This document shows, one piece after another, positions 1-10,700 of a DNA stretch of 64,000 nucleotides (its first letter is position 1; each line of letters begins with the position of its first letter). The DNA lies in NCBI GenBank assembly GCA_963576735.1, contig OY755177.1, positions 18,662,001-18,726,000 of the forward strand. The letters run 5' to 3'. Both the position numbers and the translations under genes were made by a program. The notes beneath the pieces are model-generated. The model was given only the letters and a program-made list of their open reading frames with translations. It made no database searches and had not been told where the DNA came from. The DNA comes from Bedellia somnulentella. Its lineage: Eukaryota; Arthropoda; Insecta; Lepidoptera; Bedelliidae.

Positions 1-440
1 TAGAAAGATGTCAAAGTATCCTCCTGGTATAGTTTACACTGATTCGGGTTCTCACTGAGTAAACAAGATTCGAAGTAGATGTTATAAATATAAAATCCTA
101 CAGATAAACTTGAATACGATATTAAACGTAATAGATGCCACAAACTTATGGATAAGTGCTATAGAGATTATAAAAATATACTTGAATCATAAATCAAAAC
201 TCATTCAAATTCCTTTTAGATATTTTTTTTTTTAAAGACGTAAAAGTTCTTTAGCAATTTCAGCCGAGATGCATCTTAATAATGAAACTAGATCTAATGC
301 ACAAAAAATTAGTAGCCTATTTGCAACCCATTGCTCCAATTAGAATAATAAAAATATTACTTAATTAATATACGTCACAAACAATACAAATATTTTTATC
401 ACCGAAAATGAAATTAGTAAGTACATAGGTACGTAATTTA
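1..440. other. AT-rich sequence, no gene seen
   Basis: Low-complexity AT-rich DNA with frequent stops on both strands. No coding pattern, tRNA or recognisable repeat end was found. Confidence 0.5.
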
Positions 441-443
441 AAC

Positions 444-935
444 ATTTATCAAAATGCTGGTACAGACGGCATCTACCCTCTCTTCGTAAATTGTTGTGCA
501 AAACATTTCTCTTTCCCCATCTGTATTATATTCAATCGTTCTCTACGAGACGGACAGTTTCTTAATCAATGGAAAAGAGCACGATTTATGCCTATTCACA
601 AGAAAGGTGATTTATCTGTTGTATCAAACTATAGAACCGTTTCTCCCTTGTTTCTCTTACTATTTAAATGAAAATAATCTGCCTCATTATTACAAAATAA
701 AATACATTATACATTAAGTACATCACAACACGGTTTCAGAAAAGGGTGACCGGTCGAATCTAATTGAATCAGTTATATCAATAAACCTTCCGACATAGTC
801 GATGCTGGCCACCAAATTGATGAAATTTAGATAGAATTTGCCAGTAAATTCGTTAAAATTAACCATCCATTGCTGAATAAAAAGCTTGGATCAGTAGGTA
901 TCAGTGATTGGCTAATTCTGTGGTTTAATTCTTAC
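444..935 (+). mobile_element. Degenerate LINE reverse-transcriptase relic
   Basis: In shifting + frames the sequence still reads as the fingers and palm of a non-LTR retrotransposon RT. First comes a GIYP..FVNC segment, then a PIHKKGD..VVSNYRTVSP-like motif, then QHGF, then a stretch resembling ..HPLL.KLGSVGISDWL. Several stops and frameshifts show it is long dead. The clade cannot be assigned from this fragment; jockey/CR1-group is likely. Confidence 0.6.
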
Positions 936-1295
936 TGAAGTGTTGTACTCTCCTTTGAAACTTGCAAGTAGCACATCCTCAGCACTCTAACGGCTTGATA
1001 TCATTCGCGCCTTATGCGGCGTTCTATCCTCTTCACTAGAAGATGTAGAAGGAGATCTTCTACTTCTTTTCCTCCTCAATTGATTTCTCGGGGGAGTTCC
1101 TGGAGGAGTCCCCTCGTTATTCTCGTGGGGTCGCATATCTGAAATCCTAGTTTCTCGGAATAGATGTCTGATCCATAAGTCAAAATTCAGATTCATTAAC
1201 TCTTACTTTGGTCAAGTCCAGTTTAATCAGGTTAACATAGCAAGTTCATTCAGTTTTATTTATTGATTTGAAAATACGCAGACAACTCCGTTCCA
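936..1295. other. No gene recognised
   Basis: A short open frame on the - strand (987-1196) has an RS/PR-rich translation. It has no recognisable domain, no splice support and no match to the flanking genes, so I do not call it. Confidence 0.4.
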
Positions 1296-2180
1296 TAATC
1301 GAATAAATATACACAATTCTTTCAGTCCCATAATCCAGGTAACATACACAGTTCATTTAATCCAATAATCCAGTTAACATACACAGTCCATTCATTCCAA
1401 TAATCCTGTTAACATACACAGTTCATTCATTCCCATAATTTAGTAAACTTTAACAGTCCATTCAGTCCCATAATCCAGCGAACATACACAGTTCACTCAG
1501 CTCAATAATCCAGTGACCATACATAGTTCACTCAGTACAATAATCTTCGGAACATACATATTTTACTCAGTCCAATAACTCAGTGAACATACATAGTTCA
1601 CTCAGTCTAATAATCCAGTGAAAATACATAGTTCACTCAGTCGAATAATCCAGTGAAAATACATAGTTCACTAAGTCCAATCATCCAGTGAACATGCATA
1701 GTTCACTCAGTCCAATAATCCAGTAAAAATACATAGTTCACTCAGTCCAATAATCCAGTGAACATGCATAGTTCACTCAGTCCAATAATCCAGTGAAAGT
1801 ACATAGTTCACTCAGTCCAATAATCCAGTGAAAATGCATAGTTCACTCAGTCCAATCATCCAGTGAACATGCATAGTTCACTCAGTCCAATAATCCAGTG
1901 AAAATACATAGTTCACTCAGTCCAATAATCCAGTGAAAATACATAGTTCACTCAGTCCAATAATCCAGTGAAAATACATAGTTCACTCAGTCCAATAATC
2001 CAGTGAACATACATAGTTGACTCAGTCCAATAATCCAGTGAACATAGATAGTTCTGTCAGTCCAATAATCCAGTGAAAATACATAGTTCACTCAGTCCAA
2101 TCATCCAGTGAAAATACATAGTTCACTCAGTCCAATAATCCAGTGAACATACATAGTTCACTCAGTCCCATAATATGGTT
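1296..2180. repeat. 35-bp minisatellite
   Basis: About 25 head-to-tail copies of a 35-bp unit (core AGTTCACTCAGTCCAATAAT, then CCAGTGAAAATACAT). Units at the left edge are more diverged (CATTCATTCC, TTTAATCC variants), and those from about 1600 to 2160 are nearly homogeneous. A last diverged unit follows at 2445-2475, after the GC-rich LINE fragment, so the fragment sits inside or at the edge of the array. Confidence 0.9.
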
Positions 2181-2200
2181 GTGTTGTGGTTGTTGTCGTC

Positions 2201-2391
2201 CTATGGCACCCCACTGGTGCACAGGGCCTGCGCAAGCTCCCGCCACGCCTTCCTGTCTGCCGCGACTTCCCTGGCCGCACTCCAACTCAGTCCCGCCGCT
2301 CGCAGCTCGGTCTCCACGCTCCGGCGCCAAGTGTGTACGGGACGGCCGCGGGCTCGCTTGCCGCCCGGTGGGTTCCACTCGAATGCGATGA
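2201..2391 (-). mobile_element. LINE pol C-terminal fragment (GC-rich)
   Basis: The reverse strand reads without a stop through about 63 codons. It starts with an EWNPPGGKRARGRP segment, runs through a TWRRSVETEL stretch and ends ..AWRELAQALC then a TAG at 2203-2201. This Trp/Arg-rich ending is typical of the C-terminus of an insect non-LTR retrotransposon polyprotein. GC content is far above the surroundings, which suggests a recent arrival from a GC-rich family. It lies within the 35-bp minisatellite. Confidence 0.6.
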
Positions 2392-2479
2392 GAGCATCGC
2401 ATGGTTGTGTTACGAAAATAAATAATTATGGTTGTGTTATGTAAATAAATAATCCAGTCATCATACATAGTTCATTACA

Positions 2480-2965
2480 TCACGTATGTCACGATATGCA
2501 GGTAGTGTAAAATAATTTCAATAACTCACTTTTACTTTATATCAAATATGTAAAAACCACTCAAATTTTAGTCATAAAGTTTTACAATGTTAAAATAGAT
2601 TACGAAATAATATTCCACCTGCATAATGTTTTATCAACATTGTAAATAATTTAAAATAAAATAAACAAGATTCTAGACTAAATGAAAATGAAAACAGATA
2701 CTGTCTTACGTTATCAAATCTAGTCTGTGATTCGTTTTAACACCAATGCACAACGCGAAGTCCTTAACATTTCTTGACGGTAAAATGGTTTAAAACACAG
2801 GTAAATTCAAATTACTTCTGTACATATTGCGAATGTCACGGTGCTTCTACATACCAAACTAAACTTCAAAGCCAAGGCTAGGCTTCAATGGCAAAGGTTA
2901 GGTTGCCTTTTTTTTTTTTTAGAGAACATAAAATATATGTACATATAGGATAGTGTCATTGTAGT
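2480..2965. other. AT-rich spacer with poly-T tract
   Basis: No gene seen. A T(13) run near 2908-2920 precedes the 46-bp array. A run of A closes the array near 3547, so the array may have been carried by an A-tailed retroelement. No TSD could be confirmed. Confidence 0.35.
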
Positions 2966-3515
2966 ATAATATGCATGTCGTGTGAGTAAGCATGATCAGA
3001 GAGTAGCCTTGATCGAATGCATGTCGTGTGAATAAGCATTATCGGAGAGTAGCCTTGATCGAATGCATGTCGTGTAAATAAGCATTATCGGAGAGTAGCC
3101 CCAATCGAATACATGTTGTCTGAGTAAACATTATCAGAGAGTAGTCCTGATCTAATACATGCCGTGTAAGTAAGCATTATCGGAGAGTAGCCTTGATCGA
3201 ATGTATGTCGAGTCGTCTGAGTAAGCATTATCGAAGAGTAGCCCCGATCGAATGCATGTCGTGTGACTAAGCATTATCGGAGAGTAGCCTCGATCGAATG
3301 TATGTCGAGTCGTCTGAGTAAGCATTATCGAAGAGTAGCCCCGATCGAATGCATGTCGTGTGACTAAGCATTATCGGAGAGTAGCCCCGATCGAATGCAT
3401 GTCTTGTGAGTAAGCATTATCGGAGAGTAGCCCCGATCAAATGCATGTCGTGTCGTGTGAGTAAGTATTATCGGAGAGTAGCCCCAATCGAATACATGTC
3501 CGTGTATGTAGGCGT
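2966..3515. repeat. 46-bp minisatellite
   Basis: About 12 tandem units of 46 bp (core GTGTGAGTAAGCATTATCGG, then AGAGTAGCCCCGATCGAATGCATGTC). A 52-bp variant with six extra bases (GAGTCGTCTG form) occurs at least twice in alternation with the 46-bp form. That pattern suggests spread of a two-unit higher-order block at about 3190-3400. Confidence 0.9.
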
Positions 3516-4786
3516 ATATCAAACAAATAAATGTTATCTATCCTCTTAAAAAAAAAAGTGTCACTATATTCGCAAATTCGACATAAAATAATAATATAGT
3601 TATTGAATAGATCTGGTACATACCCACTTCTGAAATATAAAGAAACTCCAATTCTTGAACACTGACTTTATTTCCACTTGGTCATATAAAATATATTACA
3701 ACTAACAATTAACTATTTGTACTATAATTACGGGCAGTAACTTTGACTAAACGTCTTTACTTCACTTCTGCTAACGATAGAATGAATAAAAATAATGTCC
3801 CGCCTCAAAAGCCGTCCTCGTCCCCACCCATTACTTGTCAAACCGAAAACAGTCACTTCAACCGGAAGTTGAGGTGAAACACTTTACAAAACTGGTTGCT
3901 TTAAACGGAAGTTGAGGTGAAACACTTTACAAAACTGATTAACAAAAGGTACTCATATTAAAAATCAACATGAATTAATAATATATGTTTTTCAAAGAAA
4001 TCATTACAATATATTTTAACAAGAATCATTACATTTTATTTATGAGTAATAATCCCCACATGAGGAATTCATGTCAAAAAACATTAAAAAACATATATGT
4101 GTGGCTATATTAGTTAAATAAAGCAGCACTTAAATGAAGCGAATAGTTTAAAACAGTCACCTTTGAATAAATAGATCAACTCTTAACTCAAAACTATAAT
4201 TATAATCTGGGGTACCTACGCTACTTCTTTGTGATCGAACTCCGCTGCAACAACGACTCTACCGATTTCAGCCAAATTTTGCACAGTCATCAAGTGGACA
4301 TAGCTATATTGTGATTGAATCTACCATTGAGGAATAATGGCCGAAGCGCGGCTTAAAGCTGCACAGATAGTAAGAAGAAAGAAAAAAGAAGAAGAATGAG
4401 GTTTACCAAATTCGCTCCACCCAATTCATTTCAATCGCAATTTGCATTAAAGTGCTAGAAGTAATTATGCTTTAAAAGGGTTTTATTTGTATTCCTTAAA
4501 AGTTTGTTAGCTAGCTAAATGCTAAAATAAGAACCTAGACATCATTTTTTTTTTGCTTAGGCTGCATGATTTTAACCTTACCCTGTAAGATAATGGACAT
4601 TTGACAATCAAAAACATAATATTTGTTTGTTTGTTTTGTTTGTTGTTACTTTCAAAAAGTGTTTTTCTAATTTTGTTGATGTCAAGGTTTATGTGCTTAA
4701 TAACTTTATTATTAATATAATTCTACTCATTTTAAACTTTAATACTATTATCAAGTAGTTTGGGAATTGCAAATCTGTATTTAAAT
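3516..4786. other. Region upstream of MNS1
   Basis: No gene seen. It holds a 31-bp direct duplication (3864-3894 and 3907-3937). It also holds a dispersed-repeat-like stretch near 4230-4370 (CCGATTTCAGCCAAATTTTG). The last 250 bases, T-rich with TTATTATTAATATAATTCT, are the likely MNS1 promoter and 5' UTR, but no convincing TATA box or initiator could be fixed. Confidence 0.4.
3864..3937. repeat. 31-bp short direct duplication
   Basis: GGAAGTTGAGGTGAAACACT followed by TTACAAAACTG occurs exactly at 3864-3894 and again at 3907-3937, 43 bp apart start to start. Confidence 0.85.
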
Positions 4787-4792
4787 ATGACG
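4787..4792 (+). CDS. MNS1: MNS1 exon 1: two codons
   Basis: ATG ACG followed directly by a consensus donor (GTAAGT, 4793). A 70-bp intron ends in ACATTTTAG at 4862 and exon 2 continues in frame. The start is inferred from this fit; no upstream in-frame ATG was needed. Confidence 0.7.
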
Positions 4793-7700
4793 GTAAGTGT
4801 TAAAATATTTAAAAAACTTTGGCAGTTTTCCAGCAATTATAATCGATTTCATTACATTTTAGGAACCAAAAACTGAATTAGAGCGCAATGAATTCGACCG
4901 GCAAATACGTAAGAAGGCCGATGAATACCAGGCTGCTGTGGACCGGAACAAAATGGACGAGCGAGCGACAGACAAGCTTGTATCTCGATGTCTATCTTTG
5001 ATCAAGAAACAGGCAGATATAGAAAAGGAAAACCAAGAAGTTAGTTCTAGGAATATCCATAATTAAAGCCAAAAATGACATGATATGAGATACTTCCGTC
5101 TATCCCTAAGTGGATGGGAGTGGTACTATTCCGAACATAATAGGATATTTTGGTGCTTGGTACACAAAGTACTCACTTTTTGCTTGAGTATAATATATAA
5201 ATAATTGAGTATAAGCATAACTATGAGTATGTGCATTATAGGAGGATAGTATGGGCACACTATTCTTTGTTTGGATGATCCACAGAAACACTATACTATA
5301 CCAAATACAACTAAGCAATTTTCTTTTCCTCACTATTATACTAGTCCTTATAATAATAGTCCTGAAGTTGTAATACAGAGTCAAACAAAATTATCCTCTA
5401 ACAGATGCATATGCAATATTTAGCTCATGTTTGAAAGGTCTGTTTTAATAAGTGTGAGCAAATAATAATAAATAAATATAAATGGATATATAATATAGAT
5501 GTAGTCAGCCCCTAGAAAGTAAATAGCATTTATTATGGTTCTATAAATAGTTATTATTGCTCAGCTCTATCTTTATCATTATTACCATATCTTCATGTCC
5601 ACTGACTGCTGGATGCACACCTATTTGTCCTTTTATGCTCCCTTCGGTTCAACTTATATATCAATATTAGTCCAGTAGGTGTATCCTGCCCATTGCCAAA
5701 CAAGGGTCCCAACTTTTAGGTCCACATCAGCACTCTGGCTCTTCTACAGAGCTCCTTATTTAATTATGTATAGAAACTCCTACCATAGCCCTGTCAATTG
5801 CCTTTTGGGTGACTGACTTCTTATGGGGCGAATTTTTATAAAGGCTTTTTCTGAGTTTACAAACCCTAAACACAGTGACAGATTTGCAGTCTTTTGTATA
5901 ATAAAGCGTAGGGAATGAATGTGTGGCGATGTGCTATCAATACACAATGATGCCCGATACATAGAAACGCTGACAGTGCAAGAAGAATCACATACCACAG
6001 CAACACATAACCAAGCAATATATGTCACACTCATCATCAAGACTCGCCATATAAATCCTACATCCTCAATTGAAGTTTCTCAAATATTTACTATATATAC
6101 AAGTTACAACTTAATACAGTTGGACTGTGGACCCCAGGCATACCACCAACTGGTGGAAGATATTCCCTTTTCCTCCATAAATGTATACATATTGATTATC
6201 ATTAATTCATAGTATAGATCATGAAGAAGCAAGGATTACCTTTATCCATACTTATGCTTCTTTGGAAACCAAAGAAAATGGTGAAAAAACCTGAGAAGCT
6301 GCAAGTTGTTAAACCAATGAGGCAGTGGGTGATAACTTTTAAAAACAGTTTGTGGATTGCTCAGATGGCTCAAAAGTAATATAGGCCTTTTGTTTTTTAT
6401 AATAGGTATTATCACCCTAGATGATGCACCTTCACACTCCTATTTGATTCCCCAACGTGGTTTCTTTGTGTAAAATGGTATGAAACATTTTTTGAAGGGC
6501 CCTAAGTATTGTCCACTTGCCGACAAAAACACCATAATTCCTGCTGCTTTATTATTCTTCATATATTCTGGAATGCTGTCTATAGTCTGGTTAATCAAGC
6601 ACTTCTCTCAGAAGCTACAGCTTGGAAGACACAACTCTGCCATCATAGACCGGTCTTCAGTCTCTTCTTTTGGCACTATCCTAACGTTAAATTTCATGCA
6701 AAAATCTCAAAGGTACTTTTTTACTCAATTATTTGGTGTTGAGTTGCCTAACGTCGCGTTACATATGCTTTCAATTTTTTCCATAGCTCCAGTACCACTT
6801 AGCCTACAGTTCTGGTTTTCCGAGGGATTTTACGGTTATCATAGTACAGACAACAACAAAAAAATATATTTCATCATGTGAGATCCAATAAAGAATTTTG
6901 GTCTTTGGGAAGAGCAAAAATGATTTTTATTTTTAATTCTTTATATTAATATTATTTAAAAAACCGGGGTTAACCGCAAAGTTATACCATTAACGCGATG
7001 TCCGTGACGACGCAGTGTGGGTAGGCCGAAGGTGGAGGTGGTGGTGGAAGGTGGAGGTGGAAGGGGGCGGAAGGTGTACCGACGACTTGGTCAAGATCGC
7101 GGGAAGCCGATGGATGAGGGCAGCATAGGACCGGTCCTTGTGGAGATCTTTGGGGGAGGCCTATGTCCAGCAGTGGAAGTCTATTGGCTGATGATGATTA
7201 TGTCCGTTACACGGCACCAGTAGCTGCGTCAAAACGTCGGACAAATCACATGATTTGTATGCTTTCCGTATTAACCTCGGTTTTTTATAAAATTTATTCA
7301 AAGCGTAAGTTTTTAAAAAGTTTATCTATACATATAATAAATCTGTAGAAAAGTAATTTTTGTACATTGAAGAAATTGAAAAAAAAAATAGCCAGCGTGT
7401 GAACAGATAAGTAACAGAACCCATTTCCATCATTTTTAAATTTTTTGTCTGTTTGTCTGTTTGTCTGTTTATATGTTTGTTTGTGCGCGCAAAACGTAAA
7501 ATCTACGAATTTAATGCTGAAAATGTTTATATACAAAAATTAAACGTAACTTGAGGTATAACTTAGTTTTTGTTTCATCGAAATCGGTTCACTCTATCAA
7601 AAGATATGATTAATTTTGTGAGTTCAAGAAGAAAAATATTACGTTACGCAATTCAGTATAGTACTTGCAACGACATCTTAAGTCTAAATATAGAACTAAT

Positions 7701-10700
7701 GTTGATAGTTGGAATCCAAAGTCCGATAGATGGCGTTGTGCAAAAATAAAATAAAGAACCAAAATAAAATAAAGCAAAAATAAAATTTGCATTTTTTTAG
7801 CCACTTTAACCCCTTATTTTAAAGTCGGTTAAAGTAATAGAAGCTACAGGAAACAAGCTAGGCGAAATTAATACAAGCTGCCAATATCAAGTGAATTCGC
7901 CGACTATGAAAATAACTGAAATGCTTTTAAATATTATCTTTACTTAGTTTCTTAAATTAGGCTTATTAATATTAATATATTATGTAAATAGTCTGCCTAT
8001 TAATAAATCCAATTTGGTGAGCATAATTTTGAAATTCTTAGCCATTCTTCAAATGCACGTCACTTCACAACCAGTTTTCGTGAACGTTTATAATAAAAAA
8101 CTGAATTTTGGTCTACATTAAACACCAAACCTCTCTGGCTTCGTTTACATCCATCAATCTTTTCATACATGCTCTTTTATTCTTCATACTGCGGACACCT
8201 GCCTTTTTGAGCACGTTTTCTATTTGATCCAAATCTGTCCTCCGAGGTCGTCCTCTACTAACATTACCTTCCACATTGGCGATAAAAAAAGTGTCAAGTA
8301 CAAAGTGGCGATCGATAGTCTCTGCCTACCCCAATGGAAACTAACGGCGTGAGAATATGTATGTATGTATGTATTAAACACCAGAAACATAAGACATCTT
8401 TTAAGTTCTACTTTTTTTAACACTAAAATGATGTAGTGACCTTAGTGACTAACCTTAATTTAGTTATATTTGCATATTATACATACATACATATACTCAC
8501 GACTATAAATCCCTAGAAGGGGTAGCCTGAGCTAAGGAATTAGAAATTCCTCAGCCACTTTTGGAAAATTGAGTGGGGAAAAGATGGTAAAATAAAGGTT
8601 GTTGGTAATGGGTCTCCAACCGCATCGCCCAAAAATCCCTTAAAAACCCCCAATACTGTTAGTCGCCTCTTACGTACATCCACCGGAAGAAATGGGGTAG
8701 TGCTATTCTAAGCCGACACTACACAGCTACTACAGTGCATATTATGCCACTGATAAATCGATTTAATTCAATGTATTATCATAGTACAACCAACAACCGT
8801 AAACCCTAATAATAGTAAAGTACCTTTTTTGAGCGGTTTTATTTTGCTTACCCCGTTTGTTTTATTCTTTCTTGAGTGAAATTTAGTAATTTAGTTTTCA
8901 CCCCCTTCCTGTCAACCGGTTAATATTTCTTTTCGGAAGGAAAAGACGTGATGAGCTCGAAGCAAAGAGTGATGAGCTCAAGGCCCGACCACCTGCGGCC
9001 ATCAATAATAACTACCTATATATTGGAGGGGTACTGATTTTTCAACATACGTCATAGAACATTTGTCGGAAAGATTGGCTATGTCAGTCACATGAGAGCA
9101 CATGAACACACTCTTAATAGCCGGATACCAGAACTTGCTGTGGCCGAAATCGGGCGGGATTGATATATGATCTATGTGCAAAATTCCGAAGTGTTAAAAA
9201 CAAAAGGGCTTTATAAATATATTGATGCATTATGCAGATCTGCTAGGATCGTACAAGGTAGCGATCCTTAATCTTCGGCTAACCCTGTAACTGTATCTAA
9301 ATAAACACTAATTCAAATGAGATACACACAGTTACGACCTTTTATTATTTCAACTGGATAATGGCTACTGTAATTAATTAAATATCATTATAAAATACTC
9401 AATAGTTCCTACATCACAATAAGTGTGCGCATTAGATTTCATTGGTTCTTTATTTTATTTCAAAAAGGTGATATACTCTTAACTAAACGACGTTTTTTTG
9501 TTCTCGACAATCACGCGAACGAAGTCGCGGGCACAGCTAGTTAATAATAATTTAATGATTTCCCAGCGCACCGACCACGCAGCCATCGTCGACGAACTCG
9601 CAAAGAAAGAGAGAGCCCTTGCAATCGAGATAGCGAAGGTCCGTCACGACGAAACCTGCGAGCTCATGCGAAGACATTACTTGAGAGAACGAGAACCATC
9701 CTTGAGAGAGCTGACCAAGAAACTTCAAGCTGGGTACATAGCGAGAGATAATAAGAGGATCGTGAAGGAAAATGAATATAAAAGACTTCAGGCACAAGTA
9801 AACATATTTTTAGTTATAGTTGTACTTTTCCTTTTTTTATTTACGTTTTAATTTCTGATGGGCATGACATAAAAAAATACCTCTGTAAAATTAACCAAGC
9901 TTCTTCCTTTTTCACCATCAACATTTCTTTGTTTGTATCTGGGGGCACGGCAGTGCCCCTGCCAAGTCTCGAGCAAAACGGGCACGGCTGTACCATCTTT
10001 TCTCGAAGCGGTTCGCGGCTGTTTCGCCCCCCCTATATCTTCGACGTGGACAAAGCTAGGAGTTTAGGTTTTCGGTGAATAATAGTAGGCATTAGAACAA
10101 GCTTAAGTTCGAAATTACACGCCAAATGAATTAATAGTTTAGGAGTTACGGTCGATCAAAGTTACACCATTTTGTCACTCACTGACTCACTGACAGATCA
10201 TCAAAAATCTAAGGTACTTCTAGCAGACTTAGAAACTTCAAATTTTGCACCAAGATAGGTCATTAGCCACATATAAAGGAAAAATTATAAAAACATTAAA
10301 AAATTATATGCCATAGAAAACAATTTTATATTTGCGGTTTGGCAAGAACATTATGTATGGATTTTGACTGCATTGTTAACTTTGTTCGTTGTTCAAGTAC
10401 CTATTCAATTGGATGAATACATACATAGAATAGAAAAGAATAATATAAATGTAATACATAGACTATCATTAATACAAATTAATACATAAAGTTCATTAAA
10501 TTAATAAAGCTAAAACTCCATTGTATTGCGATAAATATTGTATGCGCGCTCGATAGATGGCGTTGTACCTGTCTGAATCGCTCTATGGTTTCGTTACAAA
10601 GCGCAGTGTAAGTAGTACTTCAAAATAATTCGATAATATTCATTTGATACATCTGTCAATGAAAACCCATTTCGAAACTAAAAAATATTGTAGTAATAAT

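Noticed and set aside
2127..2468. Overlapping open frames on both strands through the GC-rich block
   Set aside because: They are stop-free because of base composition; only the - strand frame ending at 2203-2201 reads as LINE pol.
1296..3515. Regular repeats suggesting a CRISPR-like array
   Set aside because: Units are contiguous and diverged without unique spacers, and the context is a eukaryotic genome with introns; these are minisatellites.
5919..6881. Open frames of about 100-130 codons in MNS1 intron 2
   Set aside because: No domain, no splice logic and unbalanced composition. MNS1 phases close without them.
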